From the NCBI GenBank assembly GCA_910584065.1, contig CAJTZN010000007.1:1-64000 (forward strand): a DNA stretch of 64,000 bases, in the 5' to 3' direction. The notes beneath the pieces were generated by a model. That model worked only from the letters and a program-made list of their open reading frames with translations. It ran no database searches and was not told the origin of the DNA. The position numbers were made by a program, and so were the translations under genes. Source of the stretch: an uncultured Eubacterium sp. (GTDB lineage Bacteria > Bacillota > Clostridia > Lachnospirales > Lachnospiraceae). The first letter of the stretch is position 1, and every line of letters starts with the position of its first letter. Shown here piece by piece: positions 32,087 through 42,234 of this stretch.

Positions 32087-33410
32087 GAGGACCTCCCTTC
32101 TTGATGGCTGTTAAATGTTCTTTTAACACCTTTTCCATGCCCATGTCCGACAGTTCATAAAATTTCATGTCCCGAATCTCATCCGGCAGATACTGCTGAT
32201 CCACATAATGGTTCTCAAAGTCGTGGGCGTACTGATAGCCGATGCCCCGGCCGAGCTTCGCCGCCCCCTTATAGTGGGAGTCCTGAAGATACGGCGGGAT
32301 CTTATGTTCCGGATGGGTGGATACGTACTCCATCGCCGCGCCGATCGCCGTAACGGCGGAATTGCTCTTTGGCGCGCACGCCACATAGGACGCCGCCTGC
32401 GCCAGTATGATCTGCGACTCCGGCATGCCGATCCTCTCGACGGCCTGCGCTGCCTGTACGGCAACGACGAGCGCCTGCGGATCGGCGTTCGACACGTCCT
32501 CCGCTGCGCATATCATGATCCTGCGGGCAATAAATTTGACATCCTCCCCGGCGTAGAGCATGCGCGCCAGATAGTAGATCGCCGCGTCCGGATCGGAACC
32601 GCGCATACTTTTGATGAACGCGGAAATCGTGTCATAGTGGTTATCTCCTGTTTTATCATAGCGCAGAACGCGCTTCTGGATACACTCCTCCGCGACATCC
32701 ACCGTAATATGGATGACGCCGTCCTCCGCGCGCTCCGTCGTCAGCACGCCCAATTCGATGGCATTGAGCGCCATCCGCGCGTCGCCGCCGCTGATGTCCG
32801 CGAGAAACGAGAGCGCGTCTTCCTCGATCACGGCGTGATAGCTCCCGAGCCCCTTTTCCTCGTCGGTAACGGCCCGCCGCAACAGCGTCTTTATATTTTC
32901 TTCCGAGAGCGGATGCAGTTCAAAAATAATGGAACGGGAGATCAACGCCCCATTTACCTCAAAATACGGATTCTCCGTGGTGGCCCCGATGAGGATCACG
33001 GTGCCGTCCTCCACGAAGGGCAGAAGGTAATCCTGCTGGCCCTTATTGAAGCGGTGGATCTCGTCGATAAACAGGATCGTCTTCCGCCCGTACATTCCCA
33101 TGTTCTCTTTGGCCTTTGCCACGACCGCTTCCATATCTTTTTTTCCGGCGGCGGTGGCGTTGATCTGCAAAAACTCCGCCTTCGTCGTCCCCGCGATCAC
33201 TTTAGCGAGCGTCGTCTTTCCGGTACCCGGCGGGCCGAACAAAAGGATCGAGCTGAGCTTATCGGCCTGGATCGCCCGGTAAAGCAGCTTGTCCTTTCCT
33301 ATGATATGCTCCTGTCCGACCACCTCGTCGAGCGTTCCCGGCCGCAGCCGGGAAGCCAGGGGCGCTTCTTTCTCCTTATTTTTTTCATTCATATATTCAA
33401 GTAGATCCAC
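32067..33410 (-). CDS. rarA: Replication-associated recombination protein A (RarA/MgsA)
   Basis: The 447-residue AAA+ ATPase shows ASRLRPGTLDEVVGQEHIIG, Walker A LFGPPGTGKTTLAKVIAG, Walker B TILFIDEIHRFNKGQQDYLL, sensor 1 LIGATTENPYFEVNGALISR and SGGDARMALNAIEL, then the helical C-terminal tetramerisation domain (SMRGSDPDAAIYYLARML, HYKGAAKLGRGIGYQY). It acts at stalled replication forks. The start is a GTG at 33410, six bases after GAGGTGA and overlapping the yigZ stop region by 22 bp; an internal ATG six codons later is possible. Confidence 0.95.
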   Translation of the reverse strand: MDLLEYMNEKNKEKEAPLASRLRPGTLDEVVGQEHIIGKDKLLYRAIQADKLSSILLFGPPGTGKTTLAKVIAGTTKAEFLQINATAAGKKDMEAVVAKAKENMGMYGRKTILFIDEIHRFNKGQQDYLLPFVEDGTVILIGATTENPYFEVNGALISRSIIFELHPLSEENIKTLLRRAVTDEEKGLGSYHAVIEEDALSFLADISGGDARMALNAIELGVLTTERAEDGVIHITVDVAEECIQKRVLRYDKTGDNHYDTISAFIKSMRGSDPDAAIYYLARMLYAGEDVKFIARRIMICAAEDVSNADPQALVVAVQAAQAVERIGMPESQIILAQAASYVACAPKSNSAVTAIGAAMEYVSTHPEHKIPPYLQDSHYKGAAKLGRGIGYQYAHDFENHYVDQQYLPDEIRDMKFYELSDMGMEKVLKEHLTAIKKGGPHGKREE

Positions 33411-34021
33411 GTCTCGTCACCTCGTTCTACCTTTCCTTTGCCGGCCGTCTTTTCTGTCACCTGCTTTTCAAACGCCGCCACTTGTTCTTCGGGGATCGTA
33501 TAAACCAGTTCCACATCTTCCGCGTAATCGGCGTGTTCTTCCGCAAGACCCTGTTCGGCAGCGATATACTGGACCTTGCCGAGATCGGTGTAATCGGTCG
33601 TGACCGTCACATAATACCCTCTCCGTTTTTCGACGACCACGCAGTTGTCAAGCCCCTGCTTCGCGGCAGCCGAATACGCCCGCACGAGTCCCCCCGTTCC
33701 CAGCAGCGTCCCGCCGAAATACCTGGTCACCACGACGAGCACATCGTGGATCCCGCGCCCGGTGATCACATCCAGGATCGGGCGCCCGGCCGTGCCGGAA
33801 GGCTCCCCGTCATCGCTGCACCTCTCCGTCTCGTTTTTCTCCCCGATCACGTAGGCAAAACAGTTGTGTCTCGCGTCATAATGTTTCTTCCGCACGCCGG
33901 CCAAATGCTCCAGCGCTTCTTCTTCGGTTTTCACCGGAAATACCTGGGCGATAAAGCGGGATTTCTTTTCCACCACTTCTCCCGTGGCGCCCTCCCGGAC
34001 TATTTTCAGAGGTGAACACAT
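33389..34021 (-). CDS. yigZ: YigZ/IMPACT family protein
   Basis: The chosen ATG at 34021 follows AAAGGAA and gives 210 residues, the normal family length; the open frame further upstream is AT-rich and non-homologous. The N-terminal domain contains EKKSRFIAQVFPV, YDARHNCFAYVIGE, SDDGEPSGTAGRPILDVITG and VTRYFGGTLLGTGGLVRAYS, all typical of YigZ. The second domain (VTVTTDYTDLGKVQYIAAEQ) has an EF-G-like fold. The protein is thought to be a translation-associated regulator; its exact role is unsettled. It shares an operon with rarA. Confidence 0.93.
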   Translation of the reverse strand: MCSPLKIVREGATGEVVEKKSRFIAQVFPVKTEEEALEHLAGVRKKHYDARHNCFAYVIGEKNETERCSDDGEPSGTAGRPILDVITGRGIHDVLVVVTRYFGGTLLGTGGLVRAYSAAAKQGLDNCVVVEKRRGYYVTVTTDYTDLGKVQYIAAEQGLAEEHADYAEDVELVYTIPEEQVAAFEKQVTEKTAGKGKVERGDETWIYLNI

Positions 34022-34171
34022 CGTTTTCGATTCCTTTCGCCATTTGTCATGTGATTCTTTACAATAGTTTACTAATTTTTCTTTTCCTTTGCAAGTATTT
34101 TTGATATAATAATAGTATTCAGGCACAAAACAGGTTACTTCATTATCATATAAAAGGAAGGTTTTCAGCGC

Positions 34172-36580
34172 ATGAATTTCAGTAAAAAACACGCGTTGGC
34201 AAAGACGAAAGCTCTCAAATCGCCCGCCACGCATCGGATACACAAAGCAAAAGTGATCGCTTCCCGGTTGTTCCTCATCGTATTTGTCGTATGCGCGGTC
34301 ATCGGGATCAGTGCTCTGGCCGGCGCGGTCAACGGCTTGATGGAAACGGCCCCGAGCATCGAATCCATCAATGTCGTGCCGGACGGCTACGCCACCAAAA
34401 TTTTAAATTCAAAGGGAAAGCTCGTGCAGACGCTCGTGGGCAAAGAGGCCAACCGCGAGTACACGACGCTCGATAAGATCCCCATCCATCTGCAGAACGC
34501 GTTTGTCGCCATCGAGGATGAGCGGTTTTGGACGCACGACGGCATCGACCTGCGGGGGATTTTCCGCGCCGTCTATACCGGTTTATCGACCGGCGGGGAA
34601 TTTCACCAGGGCGCCAGCACGCTGACGCAGCAGCTGTTAAAAAACCAGGTGTTCGGCGGCGGGGAAGAGACGACGCTCATACAGAAGATCGAACGAAAGA
34701 TCCAGGAACAGTATCTGGCCATCCAGCTGGAAAACAAGCTGTCGAAAAAGCAGATTATGGAATACTACCTGAATACGATCAACTTAGGGCAGAACACGCT
34801 CGGTGTACAAGCTGCTTCCAAGCGGTATTTCGGAAAAGACGTCTCTGAACTGACGATTTCGGAATCGGCCGTGCTCGCCGGCATCACACAGAACCCTTCC
34901 GGCTACAATCCGATCACCCATCCAAAAATGAACGGAAAAAAACGGCTCACAATCCTTTCTTATATGAAAGAACAGGGATACATCACATCGGAAGAATACG
35001 ATGAGGCGATGGCCGACAAAGTCTATGCCCGCATTAAATCGGTAAATAAAGAAACGATACAGGGACAGACCGCCACATCGTTCTTTACGGATTCACTCAT
35101 CGACCAGATCATCACCGACATGAAAGAAGAACTCGGCTACACCGAGACACAGGCGTATAACGCCCTCTACCGCGGCGGGCTGACGATCTATTCCACACAG
35201 GATTCGTCGATGCAGAAGATCTGTGATAAGATCATCAACACCGAATCCTACTATCCGGCTGATTCCACCTATCAGCTCAGCTACCAGCTGACCGTGACTG
35301 ACGAGAACGGAAAAGCTTCAAACTACAACGCAGGTACGATGATCAACTGGTTTGCCAAAAAGAAAAATATGATCATCAGTCTTTACTATTCCGATAAAAA
35401 AGGAGCTGACAAGTATATTAAAACGTACAAAAAGGCCATGAGTAAAGGAAAGACCGTGGACGGCGAAAAAATTGAATATGTGATCCAGCCGCAGGTATCC
35501 TTCCTGATCCTCGACCAGCATACCGGCCAGGTAAAGGCGATCACGGGGGGACGTGGGGAAAAAACGGCGAGCCGCACGCTCAACCGCGCGACCACTTCAC
35601 TGCGGCAGCCCGGCTCCACCTTTAAAGTACTCTCCACTTATCTGCCCGCGCTGGACACCGCCGCCATGACACTGGCCACGGTGCAGAAAGACGAACCCTA
35701 TGAGTATCCAGGGACAAAACGCCTTGTGAAAAACTGGTACACCGGTTATCGCGGAGATGTCACGATGCGGACCGCGATTGCAGACTCGATGAACGTTATC
35801 GCCGTCAAGACTTTGCAGCAGGTAACACCCAAAATAGGTTATGATTATTTATTAAATCTGGGTTTCACCTCATTGGTTGACAGCTACACGGACTCGAGCG
35901 GAAAAATCTTTACAGATATTGCGCTTCCTATGGCACTGGGAGGGCTGACAAAAGGCGTATCTAATCTTGAATTAACTTCCGGTTTTGCCAGCATCGCCAA
36001 CGGTGGCGTATACAATAAACCTACCTTTTATACAAAAGTCATCGACCACGACGGTAATGTCCTATTGAACAAGGCTCCTTCCAAAGTGACAGAAATCGAT
36101 GTCAATGGAAATGAAAGCGTAACGTATACGACGCCGACGAGCAAACAGGTGATGAAAGATTCCACTGCCTGGCTCCTCACCGATGCCATGCAGGATGTCG
36201 TGAAATCCGGCACTGGTACTGCTGTCCGGTTTGACAACCTGCAGATGCCGCTGGCCGGAAAGACCGGAACGACCACGGATAATAAAGACCTTTGGTTTGT
36301 CGGCTATACCCCGTACCTGACAGCCGGCATCTGGGGCGGTTTTGACGCCAGTGAAAAGCAGACAAACACAACGTTCCACAAGGCGATCTGGAAGGCGATC
36401 ATGGAAAAAATAAACAGCCGCTATGAAACGGCTGAATTTGAAAAACCGAAATCGGTGATCTCGGTATATGTTTGTACAAAATGTGGAAAACTGGCTCCGG
36501 AAGGGCATTACGGTTCTTCATATAAGAAAGAATACTTTGCCAAAGGAAACGTGCCAACGGAAACGTGCCGGTATCATTAG
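34172..36580 (+). CDS. Class A penicillin-binding protein (PBP1A type)
   Basis: The 802-residue protein has a short basic cytoplasmic tail, one membrane anchor (ASRLFLIVFVVCAVIGISAL, about 30-52), a GT51 transglycosylase domain with catalytic Glu in AIEDERFWTHDGID (about 115), GASTLTQQLLKN and AASKRYFGKDVSELT, and a transpeptidase domain with GSTFK (about S481), SMN (DSMNVIAVKT) and KTGTT (about 696). The C-terminus holds a CxxC...C segment (CTKCGKLAPEGHYGSS). It polymerises and crosslinks peptidoglycan. Upstream, TATAAT at 34105-34110 is a likely -10 box. The 3' end overlaps the convergent rfbD by 4 bp. Confidence 0.94.
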   Translation: MNFSKKHALAKTKALKSPATHRIHKAKVIASRLFLIVFVVCAVIGISALAGAVNGLMETAPSIESINVVPDGYATKILNSKGKLVQTLVGKEANREYTTLDKIPIHLQNAFVAIEDERFWTHDGIDLRGIFRAVYTGLSTGGEFHQGASTLTQQLLKNQVFGGGEETTLIQKIERKIQEQYLAIQLENKLSKKQIMEYYLNTINLGQNTLGVQAASKRYFGKDVSELTISESAVLAGITQNPSGYNPITHPKMNGKKRLTILSYMKEQGYITSEEYDEAMADKVYARIKSVNKETIQGQTATSFFTDSLIDQIITDMKEELGYTETQAYNALYRGGLTIYSTQDSSMQKICDKIINTESYYPADSTYQLSYQLTVTDENGKASNYNAGTMINWFAKKKNMIISLYYSDKKGADKYIKTYKKAMSKGKTVDGEKIEYVIQPQVSFLILDQHTGQVKAITGGRGEKTASRTLNRATTSLRQPGSTFKVLSTYLPALDTAAMTLATVQKDEPYEYPGTKRLVKNWYTGYRGDVTMRTAIADSMNVIAVKTLQQVTPKIGYDYLLNLGFTSLVDSYTDSSGKIFTDIALPMALGGLTKGVSNLELTSGFASIANGGVYNKPTFYTKVIDHDGNVLLNKAPSKVTEIDVNGNESVTYTTPTSKQVMKDSTAWLLTDAMQDVVKSGTGTAVRFDNLQMPLAGKTGTTTDNKDLWFVGYTPYLTAGIWGGFDASEKQTNTTFHKAIWKAIMEKINSRYETAEFEKPKSVISVYVCTKCGKLAPEGHYGSSYKKEYFAKGNVPTETCRYH

Positions 36581-37434
36581 GAACCGGATACACCCAATTC
36601 CTGCAGATACCTCTTCAACGCATCCTGCCAGGAGGGAAGCTTGTTAAATCCCTCCTTAACCAATTTTTCTTTGCTCATCCGGCTGTTAAATGGGCGTTTA
36701 GCTTTTGCCGGAAATTGATCGCTCGTAATCGGCGTTACTGAAACGTCGTCCATCCCTGCCAATCGGAAGATCTCCTTCGCAAAGTCATACCAGCTGCAAA
36801 AGCCCTCATTGGACGCGTGGTACACACCGTATTTTTCCGTCTGCACCATGTCCGCGAGAAGAACTGCCATATCACGCGTATAGGTGGGGGAACCGATCTG
36901 ATCGTCTACCACCTTCACGGCGCCGTTCTCTTTTCCGATGCGGAGCATTGTCTTGACAAAGTTATTTCCGTTTTTCCCAAACACCCAGGAAATACGCACG
37001 ATAAAAAACTTATCTAATCTCGATTTAACCTCGTCTTCTCCCTCATATTTTGTCCTTCCGTATACACTGATCGGGCCGGCTGCATCATCCGTCTCCCAGG
37101 GACGCTCTCCCTCCCCGGAAAACACGAAATCGGTGCTGATATAGATCATCTTGCAATCCAGTTCCGCACAGATTTCAGCGATGTTTTTCGTCCCTTCCAC
37201 ATTTACTTTACGGCATTGATCGGCTTCATCCTCTGCACGATCCACCGCTGTATACGCGCTGCAGTGAATCACGGCATCCGGCACACAGTCCCGGATGATC
37301 TTTCTCACTTTTTCCGCGTCAGTGATATCCATCTCTTCGCGTCCGACGCCGGTCACCTCATGCCCGCGCTGTTCCAGTTCCCGCACGACATCATGACCGA
37401 GCTGTCCTCCAACACCAGTTACCAGCACTTTCAT
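36577..37434 (-). CDS. rfbD: dTDP-4-dehydrorhamnose reductase
   Basis: The 285-residue short-chain reductase starts MKVLVTGVGGQLGHDVVREL, a Rossmann GxxGxxG motif, then DVVIHCSAYTAVDRAEDEAD-type residues (here PDAVIHCSAYTAVDRAEDEA), ISTDFVFSGEGERPW and the YGRTKYEGE active-site Tyr/Lys. IVRISWVFGKNGNNFVKTML and VYHASNEGFCSWYDFAKEIF match RmlD. It makes dTDP-L-rhamnose. Its ATG overlaps the rfbB stop (ATGA), so the two are translated together. Confidence 0.95.
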   Translation of the reverse strand: MKVLVTGVGGQLGHDVVRELEQRGHEVTGVGREEMDITDAEKVRKIIRDCVPDAVIHCSAYTAVDRAEDEADQCRKVNVEGTKNIAEICAELDCKMIYISTDFVFSGEGERPWETDDAAGPISVYGRTKYEGEDEVKSRLDKFFIVRISWVFGKNGNNFVKTMLRIGKENGAVKVVDDQIGSPTYTRDMAVLLADMVQTEKYGVYHASNEGFCSWYDFAKEIFRLAGMDDVSVTPITSDQFPAKAKRPFNSRMSKEKLVKEGFNKLPSWQDALKRYLQELGVSGS

Positions 37435-38459
37435 TCTGCCAAATCCTCCCCGTACATCTTCTCGAAATAATCTGCGTAATCACCACTGATGATATTTTCC
37501 CACCACTCGCGGTTCTCCAAATACCAGTCGATCGTCTGGCGGATACCTGTCTCAAACGTATATTTCGGCTTCCAGCCAAGTTCCGTCTCCAGTTTCGTCG
37601 GATCGATCGCATAGCGCAGATCATGTCCCAGACGGTCTGTCACGAACTCAATCAGGCTTTCCGGCTTATCTAACGCAGCCAGTATCGTTTTCACAACTTC
37701 CAGATTTGTTTTCTCATTATGCCCCCCCACATTGTAAACTTCGCCCGGCTTTCCCTGACGCAGGATCAGGTCGATCGCCTCGCAGTGGTCGGATACGTGC
37801 AGCCAGTCTCGTACGTTATTGCCTTTCCCATATACCGGAATCTTTTCATCTGCCAGCGCCCTAGAAATAATGAGCGGGATGAACTTCTCCGGAAAATGAT
37901 AGGGGCCGTAATTATTGGAACAGCGTGAAATCGTAACTGGCAGTCCGTACGTGCGCTCATAGGCGAGGACAAAAAGATCGGCACTCGCCTTACTCGACGA
38001 ATAAGGACTTGACGTGTGGAGCGGCGTATCTTCATGGAAAAAGAGATCCGGCCGGTCAAGCGGCAGATCGCCGTAAACCTCATCGGTCGATACCTGATGA
38101 TAACGCTTGACGCCATATTCCTTCGACGCGTCCAAAAGCACCTGGGTTCCCATAACATTTGTCCTCACAAAGACACCCGGATCCGTGATCGAACGGTCAA
38201 CATGGCTCTCTGCGGCAAAATTGACAACAAAGTCCGGCCGCTCTCTGTCAAACAGATCCATCACAAAATCGCGGTCAGCGATATCCCCGCGCACAAATTT
38301 GTAATTCGGCTTGTCCTCTACCGGTTTCAGTGTCTCCAGATTGCCTGCATACGTAAGCAGGTCCAGATTGATGATCTGATCTTCCGGATACTTATTTACC
38401 ATATGATGCACAAAATTTCCGCCGATAAATCCGGCGCCACCTGTCACTAATATCTTCAT
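37431..38459 (-). CDS. rfbB: dTDP-glucose 4,6-dehydratase
   Basis: The 342-residue extended SDR enzyme begins MKILVTGGAGFIGGNFVHHM and shows NFAAESHVDRSITDPGVFVR, VSTDEVYGDL, SPYSSSKASADLFVLAYERT with the YxxxK pair, ISRCSNNYGPYHFPEKFIPL and VRDWLHVSDHCEAIDLIL. It converts dTDP-glucose to the 4-keto-6-deoxy sugar. The 3,5-epimerase gene rfbC is absent from the window and rfbA lies 7 kb away, so the rhamnose pathway is split. Confidence 0.96.
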   Translation of the reverse strand: MKILVTGGAGFIGGNFVHHMVNKYPEDQIINLDLLTYAGNLETLKPVEDKPNYKFVRGDIADRDFVMDLFDRERPDFVVNFAAESHVDRSITDPGVFVRTNVMGTQVLLDASKEYGVKRYHQVSTDEVYGDLPLDRPDLFFHEDTPLHTSSPYSSSKASADLFVLAYERTYGLPVTISRCSNNYGPYHFPEKFIPLIISRALADEKIPVYGKGNNVRDWLHVSDHCEAIDLILRQGKPGEVYNVGGHNEKTNLEVVKTILAALDKPESLIEFVTDRLGHDLRYAIDPTKLETELGWKPKYTFETGIRQTIDWYLENREWWENIISGDYADYFEKMYGEDLAE

Positions 38460-38504
38460 TTCAACTCAACCCTCATTTCTTTCTTCACTCACTGTTTTTC
38501 CCAT

Positions 38505-40520
38505 TTATTTCCTGTTTCCTTTTCTTTCCTGCTTTCTGACACTCTTCCCTCGCCCGTTTCCCGGCCGATTTTTCACGGGGCGCTCCGGCCCTCTCCCGTT
38601 TCCCGGCCGATCTTTCATGGGGCGCTCCGGCCCTCGGTCCTGTTCTACTGAAACCCGTTTTCGCACGCGTCGTCCGTTGCCTTCCCGATCTTTCGCAGTC
38701 CCCCCAGACCGCCCTTTCCTCATCTTCCGCGGCGGAATGAGACACTTCTCTCCAAACCCGATGAGATCCGTCCTCCCCGCCCGGTGGAGCGCCTCTTTCA
38801 CAAGTTCGTAGTTTTCCGGTTTCCGGTACTGGATCAACGCGCGCTGCATCGCCTTTTCCCGCGGGGATTTCGGCACATAGACCGGCTTCATCGTGCGCGG
38901 GTCCAGCCCCGTATGATACATACAGGTAGAAATGGTCCCCGGCGTCGGGTAAAAATCCTGTACCTGCTCGGGCATGTACCCGAGATCGCGCACATATTCA
39001 GCAAGTTCCACCGCTTCCTTCAGCGTAGAACCCGGATGGGAAGACATGAGATAAGGCACGGCATACTGCGCCTTTCCCGTCTTCCGGTTCACGTTTTCAT
39101 ACCGCCGTAAAAACGACTCATACACGGCATGTTCCGGCTTTCCCATCGCACGGAGCACCGCATTCGAAACATGTTCCGGTGCCACCCGCAGCTGGCCGCT
39201 GATATGATGCTCGCATAATTCCCGCAAAAACGTATCGTCCGAATCCGCCATCACATAGTCAAACCGGATACCGGAACGCACAAACACTTTCTTCACGTTC
39301 GGCAGCTTCCGCAACTTCCTGAGAAGCTTTACATAATCCTTATGGCTGGCATTCAGGTTCGCACACGGTTTCGGATACAGACACTGTTTTTTCACACAGA
39401 CACCGTGTGCTTCCTGTTTGGCGCACGACGGATGCCGAAAATTCGCCGTCGGCCCGCCGACATCGTGGATATATCCTTTAAAATCCCGATCCCTCGTCAT
39501 CCTCTCCGCCTCTGCCAGAATGGACTCATGGCTGCGGACCTGTACGATGCGCCCTTGATGGAACGTCAGCGCACAGAAATGACAGCCGCCAAAACAGCCG
39601 CGGCAGCTTGTCAAGCTGAATTTGACCTCCCGGATGGCCGGGACACCGCCGGCAGCCGCGTAGCTCGGATGTTCGCGCCCGGCATATGGATACGAATACA
39701 CATCATCCATCTCCTGCACATGGAGCGGCATCGACGGCGGGTTCTGCACGACAAGAACCTTCCCGGGATACCGCTCAACAAGCGCTTTTGCCGTATAAGG
39801 ATCCGTATTTTCATACTGGACCATAAAACTCTCGGCATATTTTCGCGGGTCCTGTATGATCTCTTCATAGGATGGCAGGACACAGGCATTATATACATCC
39901 GCGCCTTCTTTCGTCCGGTACACCGTCCCGGGGACATACGTAATATCTTTCACATCCATGCCGCCATCCAGCGCCTCTGCAATTTCCAGAATGCTGTGCT
40001 CTCCCATCCCATACGAGATGAGATCCGCACCGGAATCGAGCAGGATCGAACGCTTCACCTGATCCGACCAGTAATCATAGTGCGCCAGCCGCCGCAGGCT
40101 CGCCTCGATCCCGCCGAGGATGACCGGTGTCTTCTTAAAGGTTCTGCGGATGAGGTTCGAATAGACGACTGCCGCATGATCGGGCCGTTTTCCGGCTGCG
40201 CCGCCCGGCGAGTAGCTGTCGGACGCGCGCCGTTTCTTATTCACCGTGTAATGGTTAACCATCGAATCCATATTGCCGCTGCTCACGAGAAACGCAAGGC
40301 GCGGTTCACCGAGTACCGCGATGCTCTCATCTGACTTCCAGTCCGGCTGGGAAATAATGCCCACCTTGTAACCATGCGCTTCTAAATGCCGGCTGATGAT
40401 GGCGTGACCGAACGAAGAATGATCGACATACGCATCTCCGATGACATAAACGAAATCACACTGATCCCAGCCCCTCTTTTCCATATCCTCCCTGGACATG
40501 GGTAAAAATTCATTCTCCAT
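38505..40520 (-). CDS. YgiQ family radical SAM protein
   Basis: The 671-residue protein has an N-terminal YgiQ domain (LPMSREDMEKRGWDQCDFVY, SFGHAIISRHLEAHGYKVGI, GNMDSMVNHYTVNKKRR), a central radical SAM core with the cluster motif CRGCFGGCHFCALTFHQGR, and KNVKKVFVRSGIRFDYV-like residues, then RVAPEHVSNAVLRAMGKPEH and PGTISTCMYHTGLDPRTMKP. The last 80 residues are low complexity and very basic (PMKDRPGNGRGPERPVKNRP), with tandem repeats of GPERPxKxRPGNGR; this tail is absent from most members I know. The reaction is not established. It follows the FGGY kinase gene by 9 bp. Confidence 0.9.
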   Translation of the reverse strand: MENEFLPMSREDMEKRGWDQCDFVYVIGDAYVDHSSFGHAIISRHLEAHGYKVGIISQPDWKSDESIAVLGEPRLAFLVSSGNMDSMVNHYTVNKKRRASDSYSPGGAAGKRPDHAAVVYSNLIRRTFKKTPVILGGIEASLRRLAHYDYWSDQVKRSILLDSGADLISYGMGEHSILEIAEALDGGMDVKDITYVPGTVYRTKEGADVYNACVLPSYEEIIQDPRKYAESFMVQYENTDPYTAKALVERYPGKVLVVQNPPSMPLHVQEMDDVYSYPYAGREHPSYAAAGGVPAIREVKFSLTSCRGCFGGCHFCALTFHQGRIVQVRSHESILAEAERMTRDRDFKGYIHDVGGPTANFRHPSCAKQEAHGVCVKKQCLYPKPCANLNASHKDYVKLLRKLRKLPNVKKVFVRSGIRFDYVMADSDDTFLRELCEHHISGQLRVAPEHVSNAVLRAMGKPEHAVYESFLRRYENVNRKTGKAQYAVPYLMSSHPGSTLKEAVELAEYVRDLGYMPEQVQDFYPTPGTISTCMYHTGLDPRTMKPVYVPKSPREKAMQRALIQYRKPENYELVKEALHRAGRTDLIGFGEKCLIPPRKMRKGRSGGTAKDREGNGRRVRKRVSVEQDRGPERPMKDRPGNGRGPERPVKNRPGNGRGKSVRKQERKGNRK

Positions 40521-40529
40521 AACCCGGAA

Positions 40530-42137
40530 CTAGTTCAAATGCTCAACTGCCGCATGTTCGATCGGAAGTCCGGCTTTATACCGCTCGATAAACGCATCAA
40601 ACCCTTTGACATCCACCGGATCCGGCTCCATCGAAACACCTTCCGAGCCGGCAAAGATCTGTTCATCCAGATAGGTATCAAGCGTCTCCCCGGCCTTTTT
40701 GTTCTTCATATAGGAAGCTAACAGGGCAATCCCCCACGCACCGCCTTCTCCGGCTGTCTCCATAACCGATACCGGCGCGTTCATGGCAGCCGCCATGATC
40801 TTCTGTCCGACGCCCTTCGTCTTAAACAGTCCTCCGTGGCCCAGTATTTTATCCACCTTGACGCCTTCCTGCTTCAGCAGTATATCCAGTCCCACTTTCA
40901 GCGCGCCGAGCGACGTAAACAGATTCACCCGCATAAAGTTAGCCAGATTAAATTTGCTGTCCGGCGTGCGCGCGATCATTGGACGTCCCTGCTCAAATCC
41001 GGTAATAGGCTCGCCCGAGAAATAATTATATGCAAGAAGTCCGCCTCCGTCTGCATCGCCCTCCAGCGCCTTATTGTATAACGTGGAGAACAATTGATTC
41101 ATATCGGTTTTTATGCCAAAACTATCAGCAAATTCCTTAAACAGGTTCACCCACGCATTCAGATCCGATGTACAGTTATTACAGTGAACCATACCTACCA
41201 GATCCCCGGATGGCGTCGTCACAAGATCAATCTCTGGATACACCTTCGACAGCTCTTTCTCCAAAACGATCATCGCAAATACCGAAGTACCGGCAGAAAC
41301 ATTTCCCGTCCTTACCGCCACGCTGTTCGTCGCAGCCATCCCGGTCCCGGCATCCCCTTCCGGCGGACAAAGCGGAATCCCTGCTTTCAGATTTCCCGAC
41401 ACATCGAGCAGTTTTGCCCCTTCTTCGGTCAGCGTACCCGCTGCCTCACCAGCCGCGAGAACTTTCGGAAGAATCTCACTTAATTTCCATGAAAATCCTT
41501 TTCCGGCTACTGCCTCATCAAATTTAGCGATCATATTCCCGTCAAACTTCTTCGTCTGTATGTCGATCGGGAACATACCCGAAGCATCACCGACTCCGAG
41601 TACTTTTTCACCAGTCAGCTTCCAGTGGATATACCCCGCCAGTGTCGTCTGGAACACGATATCCTTAACATGCTCTTCCCCGTTGAGGATCGCCTGATAC
41701 AAATGGGCAATACTCCATCTCTGCGGAATATTATACTGGAACATCTCCGTCAGCTTCTCCGAAGCTTCTCCCGTGATCGTATTTCGCCATGTGCGGAATG
41801 GCACGAGAAGATTATCCTCCTTGTCAAATACCATATATCCGTGCATCATCGCGCTGAACCCAATGGCTCCCACAGTCGTGAGCACCGTTCCGTACGTCGT
41901 CTCCACATCTTTTGCAAGCTTCGTATAACTATCCTGCAGCCCCGCCCAAATATCATCCAGACTGTATGTCCAAATTCCATTTTCCAACTGGTTTTCCCAT
42001 TCATGGCTGCCGGACGCGATCGGTTCATTCTTTTCCCCGATCAGGACCGCCTTGATCCTCGTAGAACCAAACTCGATCCCCAACACCGTCTTTCCGCTCT
42101 CAATCGCCGCTTTTACGCTTTCTTTTGCATTCCCCAT
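40530..42137 (-). CDS. FGGY family carbohydrate kinase (pentulokinase type)
   Basis: The 535-residue protein has the FGGY layout: KTVLGIEFGSTRIKAVLIGE phosphate loop, IGFSAMMHGYMVFDKEDNLL, WRNTITGEASEKLTEMFQYN, VLGVGDASGMFPIDIQTKKF, GNVSAGTSVFAMIVLEKELS and the C-terminal KILGHGGLFKTKGVGQKIMA adenosine motif. Length exceeds XylB (about 490) and resembles L-ribulokinase-like enzymes of Clostridia. The substrate cannot be fixed from sequence; L-ribulose or D-xylulose are the main candidates. No isomerase or epimerase gene is adjacent. The 97 bp upstream hold no other gene. Confidence 0.85.
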   Translation of the reverse strand: MGNAKESVKAAIESGKTVLGIEFGSTRIKAVLIGEKNEPIASGSHEWENQLENGIWTYSLDDIWAGLQDSYTKLAKDVETTYGTVLTTVGAIGFSAMMHGYMVFDKEDNLLVPFRTWRNTITGEASEKLTEMFQYNIPQRWSIAHLYQAILNGEEHVKDIVFQTTLAGYIHWKLTGEKVLGVGDASGMFPIDIQTKKFDGNMIAKFDEAVAGKGFSWKLSEILPKVLAAGEAAGTLTEEGAKLLDVSGNLKAGIPLCPPEGDAGTGMAATNSVAVRTGNVSAGTSVFAMIVLEKELSKVYPEIDLVTTPSGDLVGMVHCNNCTSDLNAWVNLFKEFADSFGIKTDMNQLFSTLYNKALEGDADGGGLLAYNYFSGEPITGFEQGRPMIARTPDSKFNLANFMRVNLFTSLGALKVGLDILLKQEGVKVDKILGHGGLFKTKGVGQKIMAAAMNAPVSVMETAGEGGAWGIALLASYMKNKKAGETLDTYLDEQIFAGSEGVSMEPDPVDVKGFDAFIERYKAGLPIEHAAVEHLN

Positions 42138-42234
42138 GATTCCTATCCTCCTGATTCTGTCGATACTTCATTCGACTGGCATTTTCTTTCATTATAAGCC
42201 ATCCATTGTTACATTTCAACCACTTTTTGGCTAT

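Noticed and set aside
32208..33404. A 398-codon open frame antisense to rarA
   Set aside because: It mirrors the codon bias of rarA; rarA shows all AAA+ motifs.
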